DNA from: Pseudopyrenochaeta lycopersici
Taxonomy: Eukaryota; Ascomycota; Dothideomycetes; Pleosporales; Pseudopyrenochaetaceae
Assembly: GCA_003313425.1 (NCBI GenBank)
Contig: NHZP01000044.1
Coordinates: 62,001 to 126,000, forward strand
Length of the DNA: 64,000 bases
Direction: 5' to 3'
Under the pieces are notes generated by a model. That model saw nothing but the letters and a program-made list of their open reading frames with translations, was not told where the DNA came from and searched no databases. The first letter of the stretch is position 1. Each line of letters opens with the position of its first letter. The position numbers and the translations under genes were made by a program. Below are positions 1-12,393 of this stretch, piece by piece.

Positions 1-1127
1 GTCGTTTGCCGCGTGCACGAATCCAGCCCGGCTCCCTGAATTTGCCGCCGCAGACGCCGTGCGCTACCAACGGATCAAGTAAGGCGGCCGCTGGCGCTTA
101 CTTTTGCCTGATGCGTCCTAGCGTACCTCCCAACGAGATGCAGCACAATCATCACCTCAACTCTTCGTCCCGGGGTTGGGCGTGCCCAACGACGTCGAGA
201 GGGGTCTGCTGGAGCATCTCAGAGAAAATGAGTTCCTTGCGTGTGTGGATCATGGCCTTGTACGGCCGTGGCTAGCCACCCACCTGGTGGCACAAGGGCC
301 AGATGGGAGACGTTTGGTCGCTGCGCGGTGAGCAGGCCAAGGTTACAGAGAAGAACGACATGACACGATAGCCTGGGCGAGATTCGAGTACGCCCAGCTT
401 CCTGAACGTGAAGAAAGGATGAAAATAACTTTTATTTCTTCACCTACGTCAACCCAATATGTGCGGGACCCACGGCACAGACGGAAGCCACGGATGTGCG
501 TATCTGGAAAGAGCGTCTGCACGCCGCCTTTTGTCTCTGAGCTCTTCTTCAGTTGAGCGCAGATTTGGAGTCCGACCGAGTATGTCGGCCCGGGCATTTC
601 CAACGAGCTGCCGTGCCTTGTTGTTGCACTCGAGGCAGAAGCCTTTGCCTCGCCTGTCGCTCCCAGAGCCACTTTCAACACAGACCATGCCCAGTACAAC
701 AACGAAGCATGTCTACATGCCTCAGTTCAGCAGCAGCAGCAGGTCACAACCTAACATGTCCGTGTGCTTGGGCCAGTATGCCGTTCATGATGCACCTCCT
801 GTCTAGAAGTTGCGGCCAATACGGCATGCCAAAATTACACTATCAGCGATACATTCTCCAAGCTGCGATAATCAGACGTGATGGAGATTCGGCTTCGAGT
901 TCTTGGAGCTCCTCGTAGACAGCAAAGTGGTCATGTAGTTCTCGGGTATACTGCCCCACTTGGCACCCCGCTTATAGACGACATCATCAATGTACATTAC
1001 CGCTCCTCTCAACAAGGATAGCAGCGATTGCCATGCCTAATTTTCATGTCTAGGCTTTGTCTTTCAAGTGACTTGCCCCATTCATAAAGAGTTTGTGTCC
1101 AAGTTAGTAGGCAAGTAATAGCACACA
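1..1127. other. Left-edge non-coding stretch
   Basis: I see no reading frame here with a recognisable family, and the open frames on both strands overlap one another without splice support. A short CAG-type trinucleotide run lies near 730-745. A minus-strand frame at 449-688 has mildly protein-like composition with two Cys, but has no family resemblance that I can name. Confidence 0.5.
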
Positions 1128-1983
1128 ATGACGCCCACTAGTGAGTGCGTTGAACCCTGACGGCAGTCGTTGACACCCTAGCTAACAAAGGCAGTCTTGC
1201 GAAGCTTGCGCAAAAGCTCTGTCTGCAAGGCCCCCACAAAGTTGAACATACCCCACGGCGTGTGAGAGGCTTGTTCAACGGCAAGTATGCGTTCGATACC
1301 ATCAAAGCATATCATGTCTGGGAGCATCCGTACTATCCGCAGTAGCTAACCCGTCACTCTCCCACCTTGGAGCAAAACTAATCTTGTGGAGATACTATGT
1401 TCCAACGACCGCCTTCACATCCGATGCTAGAGTTGACAAACTTGACCCTATAGACGGCACGGACGGCGCAGCGCATTTCGGGCGCCTTACAGTAGGGAGT
1501 CGTAGCACCGAGCGGATCCTCGTCTTCCACACAGCCGCCTTGAAAGATGTCGTAAAAGTCGACTTCAACGCAATAGACCAGTGGTTCGAAGAAGAAGTCC
1601 CTATCTACTGCCATCCTAAAGATCCATATAAACGCATTGACATTCTGCAATCTGCACGCAGCATCAAAGTTGCGCTGGACGGTGTCACTCTGGCCGAGAG
1701 CTCCAGGGCTCTGCTCCTCCTGGAGACGACGCTGCGTACACGCTACTACCTCCCGCCGACAAGTGTAACTTGGGAGCATCTGTCCCCAAGCAAGACAGAG
1801 ACTTTGTGTCCCTACAAGGGACGCGCGAGCTATCACCACGTGAAGGTCAATGGCAAAGAGCACAGAGACTTGGTGTGGTACTATAGGTATCCGACTATGG
1901 AAAGCGCGCAAATTGCCGGCTATCTGTGTTTCTACAATGAGAAAGTCGATATCTGGGTTGATGGGGTGAAGGAGGCAAGATGA
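1128..1983 (+). CDS. DUF427 domain protein, 251 aa, three exons
   Basis: Exons 1128-1140, 1191-1341 and 1392-1983 join in frame. Both introns are exactly 50 nt, with CTAAC or CTAAT branch sequences just before the AG. The first exon is only 13 nt (Met-Thr-Pro-Thr plus one base), so a plain ORF search misses the true start. The joined protein contains two DUF427-like units (NTP_transf_9 fold). The first has GLFNGKYAFDT and VWEHPYYPQYYVP; the second runs from about residue 150, with VALDGVTLAES, RTRYYLPP, CPYKG, WYYRYP and FYNEKVDIWVDG. The family is common in bacteria and fungi; its biochemical role is not established, so I give none. The neighbouring secreted deacetylase gives no functional hint. 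Confidence 0.85.
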
Positions 1984-3727
1984 GAGGAGAACTGTCACGA
2001 GTAGTTTTGTCTTCGCTGCTCAGAATGCCGATAATGAAGCCTAGTTTCACGCGTTTTGGACTGTGCACTTGATGTGAGTGGTCGCTTTTGGTAGCATGTT
2101 GCCAAATAGTGTGGTACTTGGACTACATGGGCGTCTGCGGGGCATTTTCATGCCATGGGTGGCCTCGTCCTTGTGGTGAGACTGGTCACAGGCTCGTCCG
2201 AGTGCTGATGGCTCAGGATGGCTTTGGCCCACGGAATGGCTGAGGTCGAGCAGAGAATAGGAGCGCGCCGGTAAGGGTGTGAATTGGGAAGGCACGTTAC
2301 AGACGGAGCGTCTCAGGCCACCGGGCAAGAATTGTCAGCGCACAGCAGCCCAGATATTAAGATTTTCAGTGGAGACACCTGAAGCATCAGGCGGCCCCCA
2401 GGGCTGCACGGCATCGATTGCAGCGATGTTGTCGGGCCAAAGTTATCGTGGACGCCTTGGGGACGTGTTAACCGTGTTGGGCAAAGCCTTCTTAAACGAA
2501 ACACCTGGTGGCGGAGCTGACAACAGACTCGGCAGCGCGGCAGGGGCAAGGCTGGGCAGGGGAACGTGACGAGATTGAACATTTGCGACGCCATAGGGGC
2601 ATCAGCACCATTCCGTGGTGCAGAGCAAGCAGCGAGGATTGTCAGCCAGCAATGATGATCGCGGCTCGACAATGATGAGGGGGTGTTGCTTGGATTAGGA
2701 CGTGGCGTATATTCAATGCTCGTGTTGCCAGCCGCCTACCAGCGTCCGCGGAGCGGCCACCACGCTCCGCACATGCGGTGCGCTGGCGCTGGCCGACCTC
2801 ACCTCGTGTCTGCGCATTCCAATCCCAGGTGCCACCGTTTCGCGATTTTTCGCTGGACGCCATTCGCCTGCTGCAGAAGTCAACAACCACGCTGCCCATC
2901 GACGGCGTGCTGACAACCTTTGCGCGGCATCCTCGGCATTCACGGCCAAGCACGCCCAAAGGACGCTTCGCGAGGCCAAGTATTGACCCTCGTGTTTTGA
3001 CTCTGCACTTGGAGGCCGTGGAATCCCATCGCGCGCTCAACCAAGGGCGAGGGCCAGATTATCGGAAGGCTCTTGGAAGTTTCAGCCCCGCCTAAACTAG
3101 GTTTGTTTTGTGAGATTTTTTTTGGCTTGCCGCGAATTCGCTCCCCAAGGCATCCGTGTCTTCCCCCCCGCCACCGCCTGCCGATGCCTGGTCCCTCCGC
3201 TGGTAGACCCTGTTGAAGACGGCGTGGTTCATCAAGGCGGGCATTGCAGGACAACAGCACTCCATGGCCATGGCCGTGGGACCGTCTGCCGTTTGTGGGT
3301 TGCAGTGCTCGTAAAACTGCCCCACAGCCGAACATTGCACTCAGGGGTAGGTCTGCCCTAACCGCGCACCATGCGCACAGTCAGCATCCTCCATGCCTAT
3401 CTCGACACAAGCGCCCAGGCGATCTACACAAGCCCAGGCAAGTGTGCACTCTAAATAGAAACTATCTTGCTCCTAAAGCGCCAGGGAGGCTTCGCGAAGG
3501 CTTGCATGCCCAGCGCGCTAGGCGAAATTGGCCTGTGTCATGCCTCGCGCCGCTTCCACGCCCGGGAATATAACAATGGGACCAACCGCACATGGGTTGT
3601 TCCTCACGAGTTATCGCTTGCTCCTCCAACCCTCCCGTCAACCTCCAAGGGCATTGGGACTCTCGCTTGGAAGTCGTTACTTCCGTACATTCGCTTTTCG
3701 CACCACACTCGCTCTACCATATTTAAT
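1984..3727. other. Intergenic, 1.7 kb, GC-rich patches
   Basis: Many overlapping open frames occur on both strands between 2280 and 3570. None has splice-consistent extension or a family signature, which is the expected look of a GC-rich non-coding tract. The right end must contain the promoter of the deacetylase that starts at 3728; an AT-rich patch sits directly in front of that ATG. Confidence 0.5.
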
Positions 3728-6220
3728 ATGCGTGTTTCTACCCTAATAGGCTTCGCCGCCGGCCTCGCCAGCCAGCTCGTTTCCGCCGCCTGCACCTCGG
3801 CGCTCAAGATCGATGACTTCTCAAGGTACTCTCAGAACCAGAACAGCTTGAACGAGTGGACCAGCGGTAAGCTTAGACCCCATGTGTACCTCAGTGTTCC
3901 CAGAAAATGAACGACGTCTCTGATTCGTTTAGATGATGGAACCATGACTTCCATCTCGGCCAGCGCCGGTATTCTTTCTTTCAAGCCCAAGTCAGGATCC
4001 TACTTCTATGAGACATTCGCTTGCCAGCAGGCCAGCGGCAACGGCTACAACTCCGTCTCCTTCACCATCAAGGGCCCTGCCAGCGGATCTCTCACCTTTG
4101 AGATTCAGACCAAAACAGCCTGCTCGGCCGGAATCTATACCTCAAAGTATATCCAGGTTTCTGGTCTGACCGGTAATACTCAGACTATCACCGTCCCTCT
4201 GTCCCAATTCACCGGCGCCAACGCCAATGCCGTCACCGGTTTCGTCTGGTCTGGTTTCTCTTCCACCACCGCCACATGGCAACTTAGCAATATTGCATTC
4301 GGCTGCGGTGGTGCCAGCGCCAGCTCTGTCGTCCCTTCTGTCTCGGCTCCTCGCTCAAGCTCGACTGTTCGTTCTAGCTCAGCTGTGCCATCGTCCACCA
4401 TGATCTCTAGCTCCATCGCCCGCTCCAGCTCTACGGTGGCGCCCTCATCTACTGTTCGATCAAGCTCGGTTTCTGCTTCTCGTTCCACGCTTGTGACTGT
4501 CTCGTCTGCCTCGCCATCTGCCGGCACTTGCTCTCCTCTCCTCATCGATGACTGGATCTCGCAGTCTCGTTTGACCTTTTTGTTCTACAACGCAATGAAC
4601 TATCCTACGTCAACTGACGACACTGTCCAATCCATCACTGTGGGCAAACCAGCTGCCAACCGCGTTGAGATCGTCCCCAAGAACGATGGCAGCTCATACT
4701 TCTACAGTCAGTTCCCCTGTGTCAACGCGAAGAACAAGTACGGTGGTATCTCCCTCCGCATCAAGGCCCCTGCTGGCACCACCCTTTCCGTTCAGCTCGA
4801 CTCTTCCGCCAGCTGCGACCCCACCGCCGCTCAGTCTTTCGGACAGTCGAGCACCGAGCTGGGCTGGACTTTCGATGGCACCGAGAAATTGTACCTCATT
4901 CCTTTCTCCAAGTTTACCAACCTGAACACCGAGAAGCTCACCACCATCTTGTTCTCTGGATTCTCTGGCACCGTCTCCTTCGGCCCAATGGCTTTCTACT
5001 GCGGCGCCACTGGAGAGTACATTGTCCCCACTCCTCCCACCGACCCGAATGCTTCCGCCACTGTTCCCGCGCCTGCCAATACTGCTGCGGCTGCTCTTGT
5101 CATTGACAGGTTTGCCAATGCTAACAGCAACGCCCTTGGCAACTGGCACGGTGGTGACGAAGGCATGACGCTCAACTACAACGGCGGAAAGCTGACCATC
5201 ACCTCCCCTGATGCCGACTACTCCTATTACACCCAGGTTTCGGGCACTTGCTCTGACTTCACCAAGTACAAGGGCTCCTATCTCCACATTGCCTACACCG
5301 GTACCACTGATTTCACTGTCGCCTTCCAGCAACACAACAGCGCTTGCAACTCGGAGATCGCCCCCTTCCCCGAGACATGGGACTCAGCTGAGGCTGGACG
5401 TTATGCCAAGAATGGTCACATTTACATTCCGCTGAACCATTTCAACATCAACTTCGCCCGTGTCATTGGCTTTGCTCTCAAGGGTTTCCATACTACACAG
5501 TCTGTCACTCTTTCTGTCATTGAGATTGTTTCCTCAGTTCCTGCTGGTACCGTTATACCCAAGAAGGACGAAACTGGTGACCTTGTCTTCGCTTGCAAGC
5601 GCCCCAACTCCTTTGCGTTCGCCATCGATGACGGTCAGCCATCCCTCGCCCAGGAGGTCCTTAAGATCATCCGTGAGGAGAACATCAAGGTTACCTTCTT
5701 TACCGTCGGCGCCCCCCTCCTTGATGCTTCCACCAACCTGACCAACGTTTACAAAGAGATGGCGGCCGCCGGTCACCAACTTGCCCTCCACTCCTTCACC
5801 CACCCGAAGATGGAGGGCCTCCCCGATTACGCTGCCATCGACTGGGAGTACAACGAGGACGTCAAGGCCATGAAGCAATCCTTCAACGGTCTTGAGACTT
5901 CGTACTTCCGTCCTCCCTTTGGTAACGAGGGCGCCCGTATGCGCTCTCGCCTGACCAAGGCAGTCGGTAACAAGGCCACCATCACTAACTGGTCTGTCGA
6001 CGTTGAGGATTGGCTGTGGGCGGAGACGAACACCCCTGAGCAGCAGAAGGTGGCTTTCCAGCGTGATGTCAACAAGGGTGGTAACCTCGTTGTACTTCAT
6101 TACCTGTATCCTTCCACCGTCAGCTACCTGAGGGAGTTCATCCAAATCGCCAAGGCCACGGGCAAGCAGCTTATGCGTGTCGACCAGTGCATGATGGATC
6201 CTAATGCTCCTCCTCTATAA
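3728..6220 (+). CDS. Secreted polysaccharide deacetylase (NodB/CE4) with three N-terminal beta-sandwich-like modules, 808 aa
   Basis: Exons are 3728-3866 and 3933-6220, with a 66-nt intron inside module 1. Residues 1-20 are a signal peptide ending near VSAA-C. Three related non-catalytic units follow, at about 22-175, 245-405 and 434-590. Each begins with an (I/L)(K/L/V)IDD/R(F/W) strand and contains an S-Y-F/Y-Y patch and an I-x-L/V-P-L/F-x-x-F segment. A Ser-rich linker (about 176-243) separates units 1 and 2. The C-terminal NodB domain (about 600-800) keeps the metal and catalytic motifs: AIDDG near 612, HSFTH near 666, RPPFG near 705, WSVDVEDW, and VVLHYLYP. CE4 enzymes remove acetyl groups from chitin, xylan or peptidoglycan. 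The enzyme is predicted to act outside the cell or on the cell wall. Its substrate is not determined by sequence; chitin is the usual fungal one. Confidence 0.9.
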
Positions 6221-7710
6221 ATATGACGTCGGATCACAGGGCGCAGCTTGAGAGGATGGAAGCGTGGTGGAAAAAGATGAGTTGGCGTCTAGGCGGATAA
6301 CTTATGGGTCGTTTTATGATAGATTGGTGACTCGGTTTCCAATAGGTCCTAATTATAATGCGCCCCGAATTCCGAGGTATTTAACCTTTGACACTAATCT
6401 ACATTGAGTTTTACGTTGATCCTGCCCAATTTTCCCTCGTTGTCCTGTGGCGCAATACTGTACCTTGCTTTCCATATACCTCTCTGTTCCTTTTGACCTT
6501 CAAACTTCCGTGTCCAAGGGTTATGCACTGCCAACCACCTCGAACTCGCTTTAGTCATAGCTCAGCTTACCATTTTGCTGAAGATGCCTAGCAACCTGTT
6601 GGTTTCAACAAACTTCCCAGCGTGTTGCTCTCGTTAGCCACTTTCTAGTACCAACCAGGATATGGCATGCATATGTAAGTACATCCAGGTGTACAGGATC
6701 TTATCGTAAATCTTCATAACCTTTATATTTTCATAGCATCATGGAGTTGCTGCGATTACTCAGATTGCGAGAAGCTGATTGAATATGTCCCGTGGATCAT
6801 AAGATGTTTAGATCGACCGATAGACTGACTTTGGTCAATCAGGGCAGGCGGTAGAGTGCCGCCTCCCCTGACGGCGATATCAAAAATATGCTGTGATGCA
6901 TTTTTCATGGTAGTTGAGACGGCCTCATTGAACTTGGGAATTATAGCTTTGGCAGATTTTCCACAGCACGGGACCAGCACCGGATGGCGGTGGTGTATTG
7001 CTCGTTTTCCTTTGTAGTAACAAGTTGCGCATCAGTGTCTTTGAGCAACTCCTGAAGCTTTGCAATGTTTCTTCATTGATGCAGTTTCTGTAGCCCATAA
7101 CGCATCTCGTACTTTGATTTTCCAACAATGGGAAGAAATGAAGAGCAGTGAAACGAAAACATATGATTAAAGTCAAGGCACATGTTAGCAGTCGAATTAT
7201 AACTTCGCGTCAAAGTAATAATGCCACTACCATGCAACATAATGCTCTGCTATGTATACGGCACATATTAGTGGTGGTTTCTGATCTAACCTATTATATG
7301 AGGACTTCTGGCTCGCTTCAAAAAGTGTTTGTCAATGCGGCAAAGCTCTAAAGTGGACCACCTGGGGAAATGAGCATTTCGTCTTTTAGTCGACACTTGC
7401 TTCTCTGCACCAAATTCCAAATTGAAAATGAAGATTCTAGGGGAGAATTGGGCAGCAGGCGAGTGGTCAGCAACACTGGAATGGTTACACTATGCATACG
7501 CACGAATGATAAAGGAAAAGAAGAGTCCATATTGCTGAAGCGGTGGTCATTAGAAAGGAAGATGACGGTATAAATGAACAACGGAACAGCGCTGTAGACA
7601 AGCGCGATTACTACCAGCCTTGTCATAATCTCTCCCTCTCCCTCTCACAACAGCTCATGGTCACTGTGCGTCTCTTAGCTTGAAGAAAGCCCTCTATGGG
7701 ATCGTCGCAC
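6221..7710. other. Intergenic between convergent genes, 1.5 kb
   Basis: The 3' ends of the deacetylase and the GH3 enzyme face each other here. The tract is AT-rich with only short, unsupported frames. I see no repeat, RNA gene or transposon signature. Confidence 0.5.
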
Positions 7711-10382
7711 CTAGATAGTGAGAGCTCCCTCAAGTAATAAGTCTCTGGAGCTGAACCCTACATTCACTGTAATCTCTCCAATGGGCAATCTCCAGGTTTG
7801 TGCCGCCGTATCCCAGTAGCTCAGGTCACGTCTCAGGAGCGGGAATTGAACTGTGCATGAAACACCCGCTTCGAGCGTAACCTTGTCGAAACCTCGCAGA
7901 CTCCTCAGAGGTGCGTCCGCTTCTTCTGGGTACGAAAGATACAGTTGCGGGACGGTTGAGCCAGTGACATCACCGCTGTTTGTGACAGTTACGCTGACCG
8001 TGGCGAGTGTCATCCATAGCTCAACATTTCCACCTGGGAGGACCTGTGCATTTGGATTTGGTGTTCGTGAGGCGTTGGAGACAGCTACATTAATATGAAG
8101 ACTGGAGAGGTTGAAGGTCGAATAACTTAATCCGAAGCCAAACTCGTACGCCACACTCGCATTCTTCGCGTCAAACTCTTTATAATCAATCAGATTTCCC
8201 TCAACAAAGTCTGCTTGCCAAGCATCAGGGTCCGTAGTAGTCAGCAGCTCAGTACTGTTTACAAGGTTTCTCTCGTAATCAGTCTCGTTAATGGCAATTG
8301 TGTACGGCAGTCTTCCGGAAGGGTCGACGTCGCCCCACAAGATGTCAACAATAGAATTACCTGTTTCTTGGCCAGGCATATGTGCGACGAGAATGGCGGT
8401 GATATTCGGATTATTTGCCCAAGGAAGTACATTTGGTGCGGCACCATGAAGTACGACGATTGTGTTTGGGCAGATTGCGGCAGTCGTTTCAACCACGATA
8501 GTCGAGTTCCATTCCGCGATCAAAGTCGAGCGATCATCTCCCTCGCTGGCCCATGACTTTAGGAAGACGATGCATGCATCCAATGGGAGTGGAGCGACCG
8601 AAGAGAGGAAGCCATTGACAATGGCCTCATTGTTTGTAATATACTGCACAAGGGCACCGTATGATTGTGCACGAGCTTTGATGGCGTCTAGAGGAGTGAC
8701 AACATATGTAAACCTTCCAGTTCCGCTCCCACCTCCGACAGGGAGAGTACCAATGTCGTAGTTAGTATTGACCAAACCAGTACCAGAAAGAACCAGCGAG
8801 TATTGACCTTGCGTAAAGTCTGCTGCATCGTTGCCGAAGACGCCGATGTTCATGGGTTTCTTCAGTGGAAGGGAGGAATTGAAATTTTTCAGTAGCACCG
8901 TTCCAGCTGCCCCTAGGTCACGGATTAATTTGGCATGCTCTTGCTGACGAACATCAACGACAGGACCGAGCGTAAAGTTGTATACATAGTTTGACTGAGG
9001 GTAGAAGCCGATTTTTGGAGTATAGCCGTCCACGGGCGGAAACCCGCTGTCCTGGTTCAGGAAGTAGTAGGGCGTCATGATCCGAAGAACCATGTCATCA
9101 ACTCGGTTGATAGAAAGTGAACCATTGTTACTAGAATTAAGTTGAATGGTTAGCATGCAAGAGGATCGTGGACATAAGAGCTGATCGACATACACTGCTG
9201 TAGTGACATTCTCGCCAAAAAAAGACGGTGACCCGGACAAAAAATTTATGCCCCCAGGCATGTTCATGTCCTACGTTAAAACTAAGTTAGCCGAGCTCCA
9301 TTCCAATCTAAAGGGAGTAAAGATATCCAAGATACACCCAACTCACCAATCCAGCTTCAATTGATGCCACACCAGAGTGCACAGCCAGCCAGTCTGACAT
9401 GACATAGCCTTGAAATCCAAGCTCGTCTTTGAGCAGTCCGTTGAGCGCCTTGCTGTTCGCGCATCCATAAGAACCATTGATGCGGTTATATGAACACATT
9501 ACTGAGGCTGTCCCTGCATGAACTGCATTCGCAAAAGGCCATAGATAGGTCTCATGCATCGTTTTGTCATCCACGTTCGAGCTAAGGGCCTCAATTCTCG
9601 TTCCGTTAGCGTTGGTCGAAGGATTGCGCTGGATCTCCTGCTCGTTAACAATGTAGTGCTTGGTAGTGGCCTGAACGCCGGTACTTTGAATGCCTTCGAC
9701 TGTCTCTGCAACAAGCTCACCGGAAAGGTAGGCATCAGGACTGAATCCTTCCCAGTTGCGGCCACCAAATGGGGACCTTCCAAGAGGCCCGACAACTGGG
9801 CCTAAGGCGATGTGCGCACCTTTCCCCCGGAACTCGTTGCCCATGAACAGGCCACGTTGATGGGCTAGCGATCGATCCCAGGCTGCACCTACTGATAGTT
9901 GCGCAGAGAATACGGAGGCGTATATAGCTTGGCGAATAGCAAGTGGGCCGTCCTGTAAGCAAAGTCCAGCAAAATTGAGGCGTTCAATTGGCGGTATATT
10001 GCCAACACAGGGCCCAGGAGTTCCTGTGCAGTGACGTGAGTTAGAGGAACTGGGCGTCTGCGATAATCTGGCATAGAGGAAATCTGCGTTGATGTCCTAA
10101 GGGGTGGCAACATGTTCCATACCTGTGACCATGCCAGCTTTCTCCTCAAGTGTCAGTTGCGCAACGAAAGCGCGAGCTCTCCCGAGCGCTTCCTCCCATC
10201 CGCCTGCACCAGTGATTTTTGCTGCAAGTCTCTTTCAGCAAGGCTAGAATTGGACAAAGAGGGAAGTAAGTAGACGCACGAGAGGGATAAACTGGCGGAC
10301 TGGTCTCATATTGAGAATGCTTGAAGTCAAACTGCGCAAGGGTAGCCGTAGCATATGCTAGCCATGCGATTGATCGTAACAT
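7711..10382 (-). CDS. Secreted GH3 beta-glucosidase, 812 aa, four exons
   Basis: Minus-strand exons 10382-10280, 10221-10123, 10023-9347 and 9270-7711 join in frame. The N-terminus [17 protein letters not shown] is a signal peptide. The body shows the GH3 order: [11 protein letters not shown] and [12 protein letters not shown], then [18 protein letters not shown], the [12 protein letters not shown] region, [29 protein letters not shown], and KHYIVNEQE. The nucleophile motif VMSDW follows at about residue 277, next to EAGLDMNMPGG. The second half carries the (alpha/beta)6-sandwich domain, with [12 protein letters not shown] and [27 protein letters not shown]. It ends in a fibronectin-III-like domain ([11 protein letters not shown]). 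The likely role is hydrolysis of terminal beta-glucosyl residues from oligosaccharides outside the cell. A TATAAAAG element lies about 75 bp upstream of the ATG. Confidence 0.93.
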
Positions 10383-10454
10383 GGTGTGTCCTGTGCAAGG
10401 CTGCAACCTTGGAAGTAGTGGCAAGCACAGCGTCGACTGAATGGAAACTTGCAT

Positions 10455-10462
10455 CTTTTATA
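10455..10462 (-). promoter_or_regulatory. TATA box of the beta-glucosidase gene
   Basis: The minus strand reads TATAAAAG here, about 75 bp upstream of the ATG at 10382. Position and sequence fit a core promoter element. Confidence 0.5.
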
Positions 10463-12393
10463 CTAATGGCTCGTATTCCACGCTGACGCGTCGCAGCAAC
10501 AATCGGCTTCATCACGACGAGACGCAGATTCCGACTCGTAACTTGCAAATCACAGCGGAGGCAATATCCGGGTCTTTTTGAGGAAAAGCAGGGCATGAAA
10601 ACCAGTTTTCTTGTGACTTAGAAATGCGCGGGTATGGATGCGGCAAAGCTCAAATTGCTGCTCCCTTGTGCTGCGGGCTAACGCAGGCATGAATCGTTGA
10701 AGGCGGGACGAATAGAGTCAAGTGACGGAGAGCTATACTAGGAACGGGTTGGAGTAGACAATGGTTGGTGATCGGATGATCGTGGGCAATGCGGAGAAGG
10801 TGTGGGGAGCGGGATATCTTCGGAAGGCGTTTTTGGCGTTGCTTCTCTGCACGTCTTCTCCAGCCGGACTCTGAAGTACCCTTGACCATTGCGTTAAAAA
10901 TTATCCTTGCTTTCAACTGCACTCCGAAGAATATTAAACTTCCCCGCTTTTTGATCTCGCGTTATGCCGAGGTATATCTCCAAGTTGAATTACACGGATT
11001 TTTTGGTGGAGCGGGAGATACTCGCTGTCTGCAGGTGTCGCAATCGAGAAACATTGTTCAACCACAGCCAAGAAGGAAGAACAAGAAGTGAGAATTGAAG
11101 GTATGGTGATGAGATTATATAGCCTCAGAACAAGGTAGAAGCTCGGCTTTTTTCGCGTGTTGCGACGAAGATTTTGGACGGATGGCGGAGGGTGTGAACG
11201 GGTTGTGGTAAAGTTTGAGAAGTTTTGAAAGCCACCTGAGCCATAGCCGCACTACTTGGACGAAAGAGATATATGGGATGGCTAATCAATGTGGAGTCGA
11301 GCGTTTCGACGACTGCAAACATGATACATGAGCGAAAGTAGTATGCGACCGCGACACAGCTTCCTTTATGACATGTCATGATCTGAGATAAACGAGATCG
11401 ATGGCATAGCTTTCTCTCCTGCAGCAACAGATGGCTAAGTAAAAGGTTGAACTTTCATCCACATCTCATTATGTTCGGTAAGCTTTGCTTATTCCTCTCC
11501 CGCCACTATTATAGTAATGCGTCTTCGTTCGTTACTCACCTGCGTTTCCATAGATTGTTACATTACATCCACCCGACACTACCATGATGTAGACCACCAT
11601 TTAACAGATTTTCGGGGAATCGCTCAATTTATACGTTGATGAAGACATAATGGAGCTCGAAGTATTAAACACAGTCAGGTGCTGTGAACAGAGGTAGTAG
11701 ATATGAAACTGCAACAAGAGCATGGTATCAACAAAGACTGCTATCGATTTTGAATCCCACTAGCTGGAGATAATTCTGGCGATGCAGCGAGATTCGGTTG
11801 CGAATACATGGCTAAAATCTGGGCCAACAAAAATAAGCGGTGGTCTAGCGCGTACATGACTGGTACTCAACACAACATGGCCTGGCACCAGCTTAATACT
11901 TTGTATTGTTTATTCATCGGAAGCCATTCATACGTTGCTGTCAAAGAGTAGACTCATAATTGGCTTTTAGCGGGGCGCCAGCCATTGTCAACCACAGTAC
12001 TCAGGTCCACAACGATGCACTTTCTGATTGTTCAGAGGGCATTAGGTCACAATATTCTTAATTTAAAGTAGATATATAGTGCATTCAAGGCCTTTTTTCC
12101 ATAAATGTCGCGTACGAGGTACTTATTGTCGTCCTTCACTCACGAGTCCGAGTGTTCCCGTATGTTGCTTGCCTTTCACCAACAACTTCAAATTGAATAA
12201 GTCAGCACCATCACAACAGCGAATTTCCTGGGGCCTGTTGGCCTCACCCACCGACTTCTTCCAAAATAAGCATACTACTCGTCTTAGCCTTGGGCTTCCA
12301 ATCAACACACATTCAGTAGGTTTGGCTGCTTGTATCTCACAATACGTGCGTCGTGCCGTATCTTTATCAACTTATTCTAGAATAAACTTCCCC
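10463..12393. other. Intergenic between divergent genes, 1.9 kb
   Basis: This divergent space serves the GH3 gene (left) and the coiled-coil gene (right). The open frames are short and overlapping. The open frame continues upstream of the chosen start at 12394 to 12079, but it has no conserved look and does not begin with ATG, so I treat it as leader sequence. I see no repeats. Confidence 0.45.

Noticed and set aside
449..688. Minus-strand 79-codon frame with two Cys
   Set aside because: No family recognised, and overlapping frames on the other strand are equally long.
12079..12393. N-terminal extension of the coiled-coil gene in the same frame
   Set aside because: It lacks a good ATG and is unlike the rest of the protein; the ATG at 12394 opens the conserved-looking part.
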